From Desulfuromonadaceae bacterium (GTDB lineage Bacteria > Desulfobacterota > Desulfuromonadia > Geobacterales > Pseudopelobacteraceae), in contig JAQUCQ010000212.1 of the NCBI GenBank assembly GCA_028686145.1, positions 1 to 6,146 of the forward strand: a DNA stretch of 6,146 bases, in the 5' to 3' direction. The notes beneath the pieces are model-generated. The model searched no databases. It had not been told where the DNA came from and saw only the letters and a program-made list of their open reading frames with translations. Below, piece by piece: positions 5,927-6,146 of this stretch (the first letter of the stretch is position 1; every line of letters starts with the position of its first letter). The translations under genes and the position numbers were made by a program.

Positions 5927-6146
5927 GTGTATCTAGATAACGCCGCTACTTCCTACCCTAAACCTGAGATCGTTTATGAAGCAGTTCTCCACGCGATGCG
6001 TGACGTTGGCGCTTCACCCGGCCGAGGCGGATATCGTCGCTCTCTTGAAGCGGGGCGCATCATTTTTCAGGCACGTGAAACAGTTGCCAGATTCTTTTCG
6101 ATTTCTGATTCATCCCGGATCATATTTACACATAATGCTACTGGTG
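5927..6146 (+). CDS. cysteine desulfurase-like class V aminotransferase (5' part)
   Basis: The first 73 codons of a fold-type I PLP enzyme; the window cuts it off. The N terminus YLDNAATSYPKP, then SPGRGGYRRSLEAG and a region ending IIFTHNATG, is the pattern of the cysteine desulfurase family protein group (the TIGR01977 type), related to NifS/SufS, which removes sulfur or selenium from cysteine or selenocysteine. The PLP lysine, the substrate-binding histidine and the active cysteine lie beyond the window, so activity cannot be judged. The start is GTG at 5927. In deltaproteobacteria I recall such genes near yedF/selD selenium genes, but only the beta-helix gene is visible here. A role in sulfur or selenium transfer is therefore inference from family alone. 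Confidence 0.88.
   Translation, partial: MYLDNAATSYPKPEIVYEAVLHAMRDVGASPGRGGYRRSLEAGRIIFQARETVARFFSISDSSRIIFTHNATG

Overview
The window looks like ordinary chromosomal DNA from a deltaproteobacterium, most likely Desulfuromonadales (Geobacter, Desulfuromonas or Pelobacter-like). That placement is inference. It rests on a sigma54 response regulator with a C-terminal RTTLVEK-type Fis helix, an adjacent small TPR protein with an SPVIPFL/NPLN tail, a B12-dependent (class II) ribonucleotide reductase, and a YLDNAATSYPKP-type cysteine desulfurase-like protein. There are no mobile elements, no CRISPR array and no sign of recent transfer.

Left part, plus strand: after a possible 12-codon tail of an upstream gene (1-39) comes an NtrC-family response regulator (61-1434). 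A 122-bp gap follows, then a 150-residue TPR protein (1557-2009). No terminator is visible between the two, so they may be co-transcribed. They would end at a strong 13-bp hairpin (2119-2150).

Middle, minus strand: that hairpin is also the terminator for a convergent tRNA-Asp(GTC) gene (2156-2232). The 83-bp gap between the tRNA and the end of nrdJ holds a probable tRNA promoter. It is embedded in two interleaved perfect inverted repeats that cannot form as simple hairpins at the same time. nrdJ (2316-4553) encodes a complete AdoCbl-dependent ribonucleotide reductase with the catalytic cysteines, the TSCPD-type domain and the cysteine-rich tail. Its promoter region carries a near-consensus NrdR box and a second degenerate box about 32 bp away, lying exactly in the -35/-10 spacer. 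That layout predicts NrdR repression.

Right part, plus strand: divergent from nrdJ is a GTG-started, secreted right-handed beta-helix protein (4839-5912). Fourteen bases later begins a cysteine desulfurase-like PLP enzyme (5927 onward), cut by the window end. These two form a likely operon.

I did not find a convincing undescribed multi-gene system. The most interesting items are the NrdR/promoter geometry, the interleaved repeats upstream of the tRNA, and two uncharacterised proteins (the TPR protein and the beta-helix protein) in conserved-looking contexts.
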